From Streptomyces antimycoticus (lineage in GTDB: Bacteria; Actinomycetota; Actinomycetes; Streptomycetales; Streptomycetaceae): a stretch of DNA of 64,000 nucleotides. The position numbers and the translations under genes were made by a program. The notes beneath the pieces are model-generated. The model saw only the letters and a program-made list of their open reading frames with translations. It did not search any database and was not told where the DNA came from. Shown here piece by piece: positions 42,101-54,398 of the stretch. The first letter of the stretch is position 1. Each line of letters begins with the position of its first letter. The stretch is from assembly GCF_005405925.1 (NCBI RefSeq), contig NZ_BJHV01000001.1, forward strand, positions 1,054,001 to 1,118,000. Reading direction: 5' to 3'.

Positions 42101-45100
42101 CAGCAGCGCGGCGGCGTCCTCGAGGGACAGCACGCCCGCCACATGGGCCGCGGTCAGCTCGCCCATGGAGTGGCCGGCGAGGGCGTCGGGGCGCACTCCC
42201 CAGGACGCGTACAGCCGGAACAGCGCGGTCTCCAGTGCGAACAGCCCCGCCTGGGCGTACACCGTCCGGTCGAGCAGTTCCGCCTCGGGGGACCCGGGCC
42301 GCGCGAACGCGATGTCCCGGACGGGGTGCGCGACATGTCCCGCGTCGACCAGATGCCGGTCCAGTTGCGCACAGGCCGCGTCGAAGGCATCGCGGAACAC
42401 GGGATAGCGCGCATGCAGTTCCCGGCCCATGCCCGCGTGCTGGCTGCCCTGTCCGGTGAACAGCACCGCGAGCCTGCCGGGGCTCGGCACACCTCGCGCG
42501 ACGGGGCCATCACTCGGCCCCGTGATGGCGTCCAGCCCGCTCAGCAACTCCGCACGCCCCGCGCCCACGACCACGGCCCGGTGGTCGAACGCGGCTCGTG
42601 TGGTGATGAGCGAGTGGGCGATGTCGCCCGGGTCGAGTTCCGGGTGCCTGCGGGCGAATTCCGCGAGCCGGGCCGCCTGGCCGAGCAGCCCGTCGGCGCT
42701 CCTGGCCGAGATCACCCACGGTATGGCGGGGAGCGCGTCGGGGTCCGCCGCGGCGGGCTCGGTGGCGATGGCGGTGGCAGGCGCCTGCTCGACGATCACA
42801 TGGGCGTTGGTGCCGCTGACGCCGAACGCGGACACCCCGGCCCGGCGCGGGCGTTCCGCTGCTCCCGGCCACGGCCGTTCCTCGGTCAGCAGTTCCACCG
42901 AGCCCGCCGACCAGTCCACCTCCGGAGTGGGGGCGTCGACGTGCAGCGTGCGCGGCAGAACACCGTGCCGCATCGCCATGACCGTCTTGATCACACCGGC
43001 CACGCCCGCGGCGGCTTGGGCATGACCGATGTTGGACTTCACCGAGCCCAGCCACAGCGGCCGGTCGCGGTCCTGTCCGTAGGTGGCGAGGATGGCCTGC
43101 GCCTCGATGGGATCGCCCAGCGCCGTTCCCGTGCCATGCGCCTCGACCAGATCCACGTCCGCGGCCGATACACCCGCGCCGGCCAGCGCCAGCCGGATGA
43201 CGCGCTGCTGCGACGGACCATTCGGCGCCGTCAGACCATTCGACGCACCATCCTGGTTCACCGCGCTGCCCCGCACCACCGCCAGCACCTGGTGACCGTT
43301 CCGCTCCGCGTCCGACAGCCGCTCCAGCAGCAGCACACCCACACCCTCGGCCCACCCCGTGCCATCGGCCGAAGCGGCGAAGGGCTTGCACCGGCCGTCG
43401 GCCGACAGTCCGCGCTGGCGGGAGAAGTCCACGAAGGCGTCGGGCCCGGCCATCACCGTCACCCCACCGGCCAGCGCCATCGAGCACTCACCCGACCGCA
43501 ACGCCTGCGCCGCCAGATGCAGAGCCACCAACGACGACGAACACGCCGTGTCCACCGTCACCGCGGGACCCTCCAGGCCCAGGGTGTAGGCCACCCGCCC
43601 GGACAGGACGGCCGCGGAGATGCCGGTGATCCGGTGTCCCTCGACCTCGTCCGGAACGTGGCGCAGACGGATCGCGTAGTCCTGGGTGTTCATTCCGGTG
43701 AACACGCCGATGGCGCTACCGCCCACCGTGGTCGGGTCGATCCCGGCCCGCTCGAACACCTCCCATGAGGTCTCCAGCAGCAGCCGCTGCTGCGGATCCA
43801 TCGCCAGCGCCTCACGCGGCGAGATCCCGAAGAACTCCGCGTCGAACCCGGCGGCATCGGGCAGGAAGGCGCCGTGCCGGACGTAGGAGGTGCCGGGGTG
43901 GTCCGGGTCGCGGTCGTAGAGCGACGACAGATCCCAGCCGCGGTCGTCCGGGAAGTCGCCGACGGCGTCACCGCCCTCGCTGATCAGGCGCCAGAAGTCC
44001 TCGGGACTGTTCACCCCGCCCGGAAAGCGGCAGCTCATCGCCACGATGGCGATGCCCTCGTCCGACGCCTTGTCCGCGGGTGACGGGGCGGCGGGGATGC
44101 TCGGCGAGCCCAGCAGTTCGGTGTGCAGATGCCTGGTGAGGGCCCGCGGGCTGGGGTGGTCGTAGAGCAGGGTCGAGGGAAGCCGGAGCCCGGTGGCCAC
44201 GTTGAGCCGGTTGCGCAGTTCCACGGAGGTCAGTGAGTCGAAGCCCAGATCCCGGAAGGCCCGCGCGGCGGCGAGACCGTCCGCCGAGGAGTGCCCGAGC
44301 ACCTGGGCGGCATGGCGTGTGACCAGGTCCAGCAGCATCTGCTCCCGTTCGGCGGGGTCCGCTGACTCCAGCCGTCGTACGAGATCGGTATGCGGCGTTG
44401 CCGTACGGCTCACGATCCGGCGGCCCGGTGGCACCAGCTTGTGCAGCAGAGGGACGACCGGGGTGGTGGCCGCGTGGGCGCGCAGGCCCGCGAGGTCCAA
44501 CCGGGCCGCCACCAGCGCGGGCGCGGCGCTGCGCAGACCGGCGTCGAACAGTGCCAGACCGGTCTGCTCCGCCAGGGCGGTCATGCCGAAGCGCCGGGTG
44601 TGCTGGCGCAGGTCGGCCGCGGTGAGATGTGCGGTCATCTCGCTGCTGAGCGCCCAATGGCCCCAGGCGAGTGCGGTGGCCGGGAGCCCTGCCGCCCTGC
44701 GCTGCTGAGCCAGTGCGTCCAGGAAGGCGTTGGCCGCCGCGTAGTTGGCCTGTCCCGGGTTGCCGAATACGCCCGCGGCCGAGGAGAACACCACGAACGC
44801 CGCGAGGTCCATGTCGCGCGTCAGCTCGTGCAGTATGAGGGCCGCGTCCGTCTTGGGGCGGAGGACGGTGTCCAGCCGTTCGGGTGTCATGGCGGTGACC
44901 ACGCCGTCGTCCAGGACCCCGGCGGTGTGGACGACCGCCGTAAGGGGGGCCTCGGCGGGAATCGAGGCCAACAGCTCCGCCACCGCGGTCCGGTCGCCGA
45001 TGTCGCGGGCCACGGTGCGTACGGACGCACCCAGCGCGCCCAGTTCGGACTCCAGCTCCGCCACGCCCTTGGCGGCACCGCCACGTCGACTGACCAGCAG

Positions 45101-48100
45101 GAGGTTGCGCGCGCCGTGCTCGGCCACGAGGTGCCGGGCGAACAGCCTGCCCAGTGCACCCGTGCCACCGGTGACGAGAACCGTACCCGCCGGGTCCAGC
45201 GCCCGCGGTGGCTCTTCCTCATCCGGTGTCGCGCGCACGAGCCTCGGTACGGATGCCGCCCCGGCGGTGATGGCGATCTGCGGTTCGCCGGTGGCCAGTG
45301 CGGCGGACAGCAGCGCGCCGGAGGCGGCGTCCTCGTCCATCGCCACCAGGACCAGCCGGTCCGGTGCCTCCGACTGCGCCGAGCGCACGAGCCCCCAGAC
45401 CGCCGCACAGATCGGGTCGGTGACCTCGCGTGTGACGATGACCAGCCGTGCATCGGTCTCCGGGGCGGCCAGCCACGCCTGGACCCACTCCAGCGCCTGC
45501 GAGATCAGGGCCCGGAGGCCGTGCGTGGTGTCCGCCAAGTCCACACAGATGAAGGGCGGTACGTCCCCCTGGGCGGCGAGCGTCGTCAACTCGGCCGGGC
45601 TCGTGACCGTCACCGTCACCGTCGCCGTCACCGGATCCGAGGTGGCCAAGGCGGATGCGGCCGACGCGACCGGGAGGGGGCACCACTCCACCTGGAACAG
45701 CGCGTCCCGCGGATCCGTCCCGGCTCCCGACACCAACCCGTCGGCGGGGAGCGGCCGCGACGTCACCGAGCCTACGGACCCAACCGCCCGACCTGCGGAG
45801 TCCGCCAGCTCCAGCGCCACACCCCCGTGACCGTCCGGGCTGATACGCGCACGCAGCGCGGTCGCCCCGGTCGCGGATAGCGACACCGCGCGGTAGGCGA
45901 CGGGCAGCGCCGATGCCTCGCCGTGAGTGTCGGCGTGTGTGGCGGCGTGGCATACGGCTTCCAGCACTGCGGGGTGCAGTGTGCAGCGCTCTGCTTCCTC
46001 GTGCTGGTCGTCGGCCAGTTCCACCTCGGCGAAGATGTCGGTGCCACGGGTCCACGCCGAGCGCAGAGCACGGAAGGCAGGGCCGATGCCACGTCCGTCC
46101 TGTGCCAGGTCGTCGTACACCTGGTCCACGTCGACGGGAGTGGCTCCGGCCGGCGGCCACGGCGCGAGGTCGATATCGGGGGCGGTGGTGATCTCGGCGA
46201 GGGTGCCCGTGGCGTGTCGGGTCCAGTCCGTCCCGTCCGACCCGCTGCCCTGCCGCCGGGAGTGGACAGTGAGTCGTCGCCGGCCGGAGTCATCCGCCCC
46301 ACCGACGACCACCTGGAGCTGCACACTCATGCTCTCCGCCAGCACGAGCGGGGCCTCGATCAGCAATGCGTCGACGACACCGCAGCCGACCTCGTCACCG
46401 GCACGTACCGCCAGCTCCACAAAGGCCGATCCAGGGAGGACGACCGCACCGGCCACCGTGTGGTCGGCCAGCCACGGGTGAGTGCTCAGCGAGAGGCGGG
46501 AGGTGAACAACACCCCGTCCGTGTCGGGAAGTTCCACCCATGCGCCCAGCAGGGGGTGCTGAGTACCGGCGAGGCCGATGGCGGTCACCTCACCGGTCCG
46601 GTGGCCGCTCCTGAGCCAGTAGTGCTGGTGTTGGAAGGCGTAGGTCGGCAGATCCAGCGCGGCATGCGCCGGGATGTCGCCGAGCAGCGCGGTCCAGTCG
46701 ACGGGGACACCACGTACGTACGCCTCGCCCAGTGAGGTGAGCACGCGGCGCATGCCGCCCTCGTCCCGCCGGAGGGTGCCGGTCACCACGACCGGTCCGG
46801 CGTCCGCCCGCTCGGCCGACGCCTCGATGCTCATCGTCAGCACCGGATGCGCACTTACCTCGACAAACGCCCGGAAGTCCTCGTCCAACAGACGCTCCAT
46901 CGACGGCGCGAACCGCACCGTGTTCCGCAGATTCCGATACCAGTAACCGGCGTCCAACTCCGCTGCATCCACCCACCCCGCCTCCACCGTCGAGAAAAAC
47001 GGGATACGGGACGGCACCGGCCTCACCTGCGCCAACGACCGGGCAAGCTCCTCCTCCACCGCCTCCACCTGCGCCGTATGCGAGGCGTAATCCACATCCA
47101 CCCACCGCGCCCGCACCCCCGCACCCCCGCACTCCTCCACCAACCCCCGGAGCGCCTCCACCTCACCGCCCACCACCACCGACGACGGCCCATTCACCGC
47201 CGCCACCTCCACCCCACCCAACCAACGGGACACCAACGACTCCGCCTCAGCCACCCCCACCGCCAGCGACACCATCCCCCACGACCCGACAACCCCGCCG
47301 CAATCGCCCGACTCCGCAACACCACCACCCGCACCGCATCCTCCAACGACAACCCACCCGCCACACACGCCGCCGCAATCTCCCCCTGCGAATGACCCAC
47401 CACCGCCGCAGGCTCCACCCCAAACCACCGCCACACCCGCGCCAACGACACCATCACCGCAAACGACACCGGCTGCACCACATCCACCCGATCCAACGAC
47501 ACCGCACCCTCAACCCCGCGCACCACATCCACCAACGACCACCCCGTCAACGCATCCAACACCCCCGCACACTCCCCCAAAGCCTCCGCAAACACCCCAC
47601 ACGACTCCAACAACTCCGCACCCATACCCACCCACTGAGCACCCTGACCAGGAAAAACAAACACCACCCGACCCCGAACATCCACCCTTCCCACCCCACC
47701 GCCCTCCGCAACCGCCGCCAGCCCCGCCAACGCCTCAACCCGGTCCCCCGCCACCACCACCGCACGGTCCGACAACGTTGCCCGACCGGACGTCAGCGCC
47801 GCTCCCAGCTTCACCACATCCACATCCGGGTGGCCCTCGGCGAAGTCCAGCAACCGCCGCGCCTGCGCCCGCAACCCCGCATCACCACGCCCCGACACCA
47901 CCAACGGCACCACACCACCCGGCACCTCCGGCATCGGGACACCATCGGCCGACCGGTCCGGAGCCTGTTCCAAAATCACATGCGCATTCGTCCCACTCAC
48001 CCCGAACCCCGACACACCGGCCCGACGCGGACGCCCCACCTCCGGCCACACCCGCTCCTCGGTCAACAACTCCACCGCACCCGCCGACCAATCCACCTGC

Positions 48101-51100
48101 GACGACGGCTCATCCACATGCAACGTCCTCGGCAACACCCCATACCGCAACGCCAACACCATCTTGATCACACCAGCCACACCCGCAGCCGCCTGCGCAT
48201 GACCAATATTCGACTTCAACGACCCCAACCACAAAGGACGCTCACGATCCTGGCCATACGTGGCCAACACCGCCTGCGCCTCGATCGGATCACCCAACGG
48301 CGTACCCGTCCCATGCGCCTCGACCACATCCACATCCGCCGCCACCAACCCCGCAACAGCCAACGCACGCCGAATCACCCGCTGCTGCGACGGACCATTC
48401 GGCGCCGTCAACCCATTCGACGCACCATCCTGATTCACCGCACTGCCCCGCACCACCGCCAACACCCGATGACCAAGACGCTGGGCATCCGACAACCGCT
48501 CCACCACCAACACACCCACACCCTCAGCCCACCCCGTACCATCCGCCGACGCCGCAAACGACTTGCACCGCCCATCGGCAGCAAGCCCGCGCTGACGGGA
48601 GAACTCCACAAAAGCGTCCGGCCCGGCCATCACCGTCACCCCACCGGCCAGCGCCATCGAGCACTCACCCGACCGCAACGCCTGCGCCGCCAAATGCAAC
48701 GCCACCAACGACGACGAACACGCCGTATCCACCGTCACCGCAGGACCCTCGAACCCCAGCACATACGACACCCGCCCCGACACCACGCTCGCCGAGGTGC
48801 CGGTCATGAGGTGGCCTTCCAGACCGGCCGGTGTGTCCGCTCCTTCGGCGGAGCCGACTCCGTAGTTCTGATGCATCATCCCGGCGAAGACGCCCACGTC
48901 CTGGCCCCGCAACGAGCCAGGATCGATTCCGGCCCGCTCCAACGCCTCCCACGACGTCTCCAGCAGCAAACGCTGCTGCGGATCCATCGCCAGCGCCTCA
49001 CGCGGCGAAATCCCGAAGAAATCCGCGTCGAACTCGGCCGCGTCGTAAAGAAAACCGCCCCGCCGCGCATAGCTCGTCCCCGCGTGATCCGGATCCGGAT
49101 CGAAGAGGTTCTCCAGATCCCACCCCCGATCCGCCGGAAATTCCCCGATACCCTCGCCCCCTGCCAGAACCAGCTCCCACAACTCCTCCGGCGAGCCGAC
49201 CCCACCCGGCAACCGGCACGCCATCCCGACAATCGCGATCGGCTCGTCGATCGCGCCAGAGCCCGCGACCACGGCCGAAGCAGGAGCCGGAACCGGAACC
49301 GGAGCAGTCGGCGGCCCCGATGCCACTGCCGTACCGCCGCCGAGCAGCTCCCGCCGCAGCATGCTCCCCAACGCCAGCGGTGTGGGGTGGTCGAAGGCGG
49401 AGGTGGCAGGCAGGCGGAGCCCGGTGGCCTCGCTCAGCCGGTTGCGCAGCTCCACCACGGTGATCGAAGTCAGGCCCAGGTCGGTGAAGGCCCGCTCGGG
49501 TTCGACGGCCTGCTTGTCGGCGAGGCCCAGCAGGTCGGCGAGGTGGGCGCGGACGAGATCGGTGAGCAGCCGGTCCCGGTCGGCTTCGTGCGCATCCGTC
49601 AGCCGCTCCCGCAGGGCGACCGCGACGGCCTCGTCCACGGTGGCGGTACGAGCCGGGACGTCGATCAGGTCCTGCAGCAGCGGGGAGGACGTCCCGGTGG
49701 GCACGGCCGTCGAGTCGAGCTTCATCGCGACGAGTTGGGCCTGGTCCACGGCCAGGGCGGCGTCGAGCGCCGCGAGCGCCCGCTGCGGGCTCAGGGCACC
49801 GGTCGCCCCCTCGGTCTCCCCCTCCCAGGGCCCCCAGGCGATGGACTGGGCCGGTACCCCCCGCATACGCAGATGCTGGGCGTAGGCGTCCAGGAAGGCG
49901 GCGGAAGCCGCCTCGGTGGTCTCCCCTGCCGCGCCCAGCAGTCCCTTGGTCGAGGAGGACAGTACGAACGCGGTGAGCTCGGCGTTCCGGGTGAGCTCGT
50001 GCAGCGTTCTGGCCTCGGCGGCCACTCGTGCGTCGGACGGCTCGTCCACGGCTTCCCAGGCGTGCACGACCACGCTCAAGGGGCTGCCCGCCTTGGCCAG
50101 CGCGCGCCTCAGCTTCGGTCGGTTGTCCAGGTCGCATTCGACGAGCCGTACATCGGCCCCGGCGTCGGTGAGCTGGGCGCAGAGCTCGGCTGCCCGGCCG
50201 CCCTGCCCCGGCGGGGCGATCAACAGCAGTCGGCGGACGCCGTAACCGGCCACCAGATGCCGGGCGATGGCGGCGCCGCGCCGGGTGTCCACACCGGTGA
50301 CGACCGCGGTGCCGTGCGGGTCGAAGGCCACGGAGGTGTCCCGCTCGGCGTCCATCCCCACGCCCAAGCCCACATCCGGCCCCACGCCCACGCCCGAGCC
50401 CACGTCCAATGCCACGCGTTCGAGCCGTGGCAGCAGCACCACGCCCGAGCGCACCGCGCTCTGTGGCTCGCCCGAGGCCACCGTCGCCACCAGAGCGGAG
50501 ACAGACGCCTCGTCATCCGGCTCGTCGAGGTCGACGATGGCGATACGGCCGGGATGAGCGGCCTGCACGGACCGCACCAGCCCCCACAGCGCGGCCCGTT
50601 CCGGATTCCGCACGTCCTCGCCCGTGGTGGTGGCCACAGCGCTGTGGGTCAGCACCACCAGCACCGCATCGGACAGTTCGGCGGAGGCGAGCCATGCCTC
50701 GACTTCCCTCAACACCACCTCGGTCCCGGTGGCGCGCCCGGAACCCTGAGCAGTGGCGTCGGCCCCGGTATCCACGGGAGCCGGTAGCAGGGCCACGGCA
50801 GGCAGGGGGGTGCTTCCGGCGGCCACCGCCGCCCTCAGCCCATCCGTGTCGCTGTGCTCGACCGGCTCGGTGCCGGTGGCCCGCAACAGGCCGACGAGCC
50901 CGGTATCCGGCTGTCCGAGCAGGGCCCAACGGCCTGGCCGGGGCTGGGGGGCGGTCGGCTGGGGGATCCAGTTCGTGCGGAAGAGCGCGTCATGGTAGGT
51001 GTTGCCGACCGCGCGCAGCCGTGCCGGGCCGTCCAGCAGCCGGTGCCGGGTGACCTTGCCGGTCGCGGTGCGCGGGATCCGCGCGATCTCGTACAGCTCC

Positions 51101-52553
51101 TCGGGGACCTTGAAGTACGACAGCCTCTCCCGGCACAGGGCGAGCGCCTGGGCCGGGTCGAAACCACCGGGCGCCGGGACGATGAAGGCCACGGGGACTT
51201 CACCGAACACCTCGTGCGGCTTGCCGACCACGGCGGCGTCGGCCACGCCGGGCGCCATCCGCAGGACGTCCTCCACCTCGACGGGGTGGATGTTCTCCCC
51301 GGCGCGGATGATGAGTTCCTTGAGCCGCCCGGTGACCGTCAGATAGCCGTCCCGGTCACGGCGGGCGAGGTCGCCGGTGTGGAACCAGCCGTCCCGCAGC
51401 GCTTCGGCGGTGGCTTCGGGCTGGTTGTGGTAGCCCGCCATGATGTTCGGGCCACGGACCCACACCTCGCCCTCGGTCCCGTCGGGCACGTCCAGGCCGG
51501 TGCGGTGATCGACCACTCGCAGGGCGAGACCGGGGACGGGGAGTCCGCAGGAGCCCTCGACCCGGGCCCCGGTCGGCCAGTTGATGGCGATCGACCCTGA
51601 TGTCTCGGTGCTGCCGTACGCGTCGATGAGCGGGGCCCCGAAGGCGTCCTCGACCGAGCGCCGCAGCGCCGCGGTGGTCACGGCGCCGCCGACCAGGCCC
51701 ACCCGCAGCTCCGGGGCGGTGAACCCGGGCGCCTTGGAGGCGCGGACGAGGAAGTGGTACAGCGTGGGGACACCGGCGATGACCGTGGAGCGCTCCTGGC
51801 CCCACTGCTCCAGCACATCCTCGGCGGAGTGTCCGTCGGTGATCCGGGCGGTCGCTCCGACAGCCGTTACAGCGAGCACGCACACGATGTGGGAGAGGCT
51901 GTGGAACAGGGGCAGCGGCCAGAGCACGCGGTCCTCGGCGGTGAGGCCGAGCGCGGGTACGTACGACGCCGCCACCGACCAGAGGCAGTTGCGCTGGGTG
52001 GCGAGCACGCCCTTGGGCTTGCTGGTGGTGCCGGAGGTGAAGAGCATCCAGGCGATGTCATCGAGCCCGTGGTCGTCGCGGGCCGGTGTGCCCGGCTCGG
52101 TGGTGGCGAACCGCTCGTAGGACAGACAGCCCGGGGGACCGGGTCCTCCCCCACGACCAGCACGGTCGGCGGGCTCGCCCCGGGTGACAACCGGCGCAGC
52201 AGCGGCAGGTGGGCGGTGTCGGTGATGACGACCTGACTGCCGCCGGCGGAGAGCAGATGCTCCAATTCGGCCTGGGAAACGTGCGGATTGACCGGGACGC
52301 CGATGCCACCGGCACGGACGACGGCGAAGTAGCTCTCCACCATCTCGACGCGATTGCCGAGGTACATGGCCACGCGGTCACCCGGCAGCAGACTCAGCCC
52401 GGCCAGATGGCCGGCGAGCCGACGGGTGCGCACCTCCAGTTCGCGGTAACTGATGGCGCGACGGGCGTCGATGTAGGCGGTTTTGTCGCCGAAGCGGCGG
52501 CTCTGCTCGGTGAGGAGGTCCTGGATCGGGCGGATCAGTTCGGTGCGCAGCAT
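36107..52553 (-). CDS. Type I PKS A: loading A-KR*-ACP plus modules 1-3, two apparent frameshifts
   Basis: About 5482 residues if two single-base losses are repaired (G5 run 52133-52137 in the A domain; C5 run 47277-47281 in AT1). Loading: AMP-ligase A domain ([32 protein letters not shown]), a KR-like domain without GGTGxLG or catalytic Tyr, and ACP (GLTSI), the layout of the AHBA-loading module of RifA. Module 1: KS, AT (GHSQG, YASH, methylmalonyl), DH (second motif [11 protein letters not shown], Asp replaced by Glu, probably weak or dead), KR (active, LDD), ACP. Module 2: KS, AT (GHSMG, HAFH, malonyl), ACP. Module 3: KS, AT (GHSVG, HAFH, malonyl), KR with GGTEGLG but Ile where the catalytic Tyr belongs (GQGLIGAAN), ACP and a C-terminal docking domain. 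The ATG at 52553 has GGAGGGGAAAGG before it. Confidence 0.94.
38410..39540 (-). repeat. Malonyl-AT cassette copy, module 3
   Basis: Near-identical to the module 5 and module 8 AT cassettes. Homology ends abruptly at the KS-AT linker and just upstream of the KR region, as expected for an exchanged domain. Confidence 0.8.
46617..47775 (-). repeat. Methylmalonyl-AT cassette copy, module 1
   Basis: Near-identical to the module 7 cassette (14401-15560). It contains the C5 run at 47277-47281 where module 7 has C6, causing the apparent frameshift. Confidence 0.82.
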
Positions 52554-52776
52554 GCACCTTTCCCCTCCCTGCGGTCAGGGTTGCAGGTGATGCGTCAGCG
52601 GCTTCACCCACTCCAGCTTCACACCGGAAAACTAGAAGAATCCCCTGATTCACCCCCCTCATCCCCCCTTACTTGGTGATCGCCAAGCCCCCCTTATCCG
52701 TGGTCGGTTCGGCCGCTCTCCGTAGTCCGCGCGGCACCCGCTGATAGGTTCACCGCACCGGAGGAGGGAAGAGCGA
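52554..52776. promoter_or_regulatory. Divergent PKS A / FAD monooxygenase promoter with palindrome flanked by C6TTA repeats
   Basis: This 223-bp gap must drive the whole PKS unit leftwards and the monooxygenase rightwards. At its centre lies an imperfect 16-bp palindrome CTTGGTGATCGCCAAG (52672-52687), immediately flanked by two direct copies of CCCCCCTTA (52663-52671 and 52688-52696). Another C6 tract lies a few bases to the left. It is the obvious candidate binding site for the LAL regulator. No clear -35/-10 pair could be assigned. Confidence 0.5.
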
Positions 52777-54393
52777 ATGCGCCCTGCGGGCCCGGACACA
52801 CCACAAGCGGGCACACCAGAAGCAGACGTGCCGGAAGCAGACGTGCTCATCGTCGGCTACGGACCCATCGGTCAGGTGCTGTCCATCCTGCTGGCCACCC
52901 GGGGCTGGCGCGTGCTGGTCGTGGAGCGGTGGGAGACCCCGTACACGCTGCCCCGGGCGACCAGCTTCGACGGTGAGACGGCCCGGACCCTGGCCTCGCT
53001 GGGGGTGGCCGATTCGTTCGCGGAGATCGGTCTGCCGGCCGACGCCTACGACTGGCGCAACGCCGAGGGCAGGTCCCTGTTACGGGTTGAGCTCGCCGAG
53101 CGGGGTGTGCACGGCTGGCCGGAGACGACCACGATGCACCAGCCGGCGCTGGAGGCGGTGCTGTGTGCCCGCGCCGAGCGGCTGCCCAATCTGCGGGTGC
53201 TGCGCGGTTACGGCGCGACGGACCTGGTGGACCACGGCACCGGGGTCGAGCTCACGGCGACGGACACGGCGGATAGGCGGCTGCGGTGCGCCGCCTCCTG
53301 GGTAGTCGGTTGCGACGGGGCGAACAGCTTCGTCCGCGACCACATCGGGGTGCGCACCACTGATCTCGGTTTCTCCTTCGACTGGCTGCTGTGCGATGTG
53401 GTGCTCCATGAACCGCGGGTGTTCTCCCCGCTCAATGTGCAGCACTGCGATCCGGACCGGCCGACGACGGCGGTGGGCAGTGGACCGGGGCGGCGCCGCT
53501 GGGAGTTCATGCGGCTGCCCGGGGAGAGCGTGGCCGAGCTGAACCGGGCGGAGACGGCCTGGTGCCTGCTGAAACGCTTCGATGTCACCCCGGAGAACGC
53601 CACGCTGCAGCGGCACACCGTCTACAGCTTCCAGGCCGCCTGGGCCGACGAATGGCGGCGGGGGCGGGTGCTGCTGGCCGGGGATGCCGCCCATCTGATG
53701 CCGCCGTTCACCGGTCAGGGCATGTGCGCGGGCATCCGGGATGTGCTCAATCTGTCCTGGAAACTGGACCTGGTGCTGCGGGGCGCCGCCGGTGAGCGGC
53801 TGCTGGACAGCTATCCGCGTGAACGCGTCGACCATGTACGGGAGGCCATCGACACCGCGGTACGGCTGGGCAGGGTGCTGTGCGTGACCGACGCCGCCAC
53901 CGCCGCGAGCCGGGACACCTCACTGCTCTCGGGCGTGAGCGCGGACACCGGCCGGGGCAGGCAGCAGGGCGCGGGTCCGCCGCTGCGGACCGGTCTGCTG
54001 TACACCGGGATCGGCACGGCGCCGGTGCCGCCGGCCGGGGAGGTGATGCCGCAGGGCCGAGTGCGGCACGAGGGCGTGACCGGGCTGTTCGACGAGGTGG
54101 TGGGCACCGGTCCGGTGCTGCTGGGGGCGGCGGATCCGGCCGCCGTGCTGGAGGAGTCTCAGCTCACCTTCCTCACGGGGCTCGGCACATCTCTGGTGCA
54201 CATGGTGGCGGGGGACGCCGAGGTGGCACCGGGTGCCGTCGTCGACGTCGACGAGGTGTATCTGCCGCTGCTGAGAGCGGCGCGGGCGCGGTTCCTGCTG
54301 GTACGCCCGGACCACCACATCTACGGCGCGGCCCGCACCTCCCGTGAACTCACCGCCTTGGTCGGCCAGTTCAGGTCCGGGCTGCTGGAGTGA
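52777..54393 (+). CDS. FAD-dependent aromatic hydroxylase (MhpA/Rif-Orf19-like)
   Basis: A 538-residue class A flavoprotein monooxygenase with ATG 52777 behind GGAGGAGG. The FAD dinucleotide motif VGYGPIGQVLS (about 25-35), the CDGANSFVR motif and the GRVLLAGDAAHLMPPFTGQG ribityl-binding motif are all present. The closest architecture is the 3-(3-hydroxyphenyl)propionate hydroxylase group, which includes rifamycin Rif-Orf19 and its homologues. In naphthalenic ansamycins these oxidise the AHBA-derived ring so that the naphthalene can close, and the same role is likely here. Codon 102 (53080-53082) is TTA, implying dependence on the bldA tRNA. It is divergent from PKS A and nearly touches the convergent LAL gene (5-bp gap). 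Confidence 0.87.
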   Translation: MRPAGPDTPQAGTPEADVPEADVLIVGYGPIGQVLSILLATRGWRVLVVERWETPYTLPRATSFDGETARTLASLGVADSFAEIGLPADAYDWRNAEGRSLLRVELAERGVHGWPETTTMHQPALEAVLCARAERLPNLRVLRGYGATDLVDHGTGVELTATDTADRRLRCAASWVVGCDGANSFVRDHIGVRTTDLGFSFDWLLCDVVLHEPRVFSPLNVQHCDPDRPTTAVGSGPGRRRWEFMRLPGESVAELNRAETAWCLLKRFDVTPENATLQRHTVYSFQAAWADEWRRGRVLLAGDAAHLMPPFTGQGMCAGIRDVLNLSWKLDLVLRGAAGERLLDSYPRERVDHVREAIDTAVRLGRVLCVTDAATAASRDTSLLSGVSADTGRGRQQGAGPPLRTGLLYTGIGTAPVPPAGEVMPQGRVRHEGVTGLFDEVVGTGPVLLGAADPAAVLEESQLTFLTGLGTSLVHMVAGDAEVAPGAVVDVDEVYLPLLRAARARFLLVRPDHHIYGAARTSRELTALVGQFRSGLLE

Positions 54394-54398
54394 CAAGG

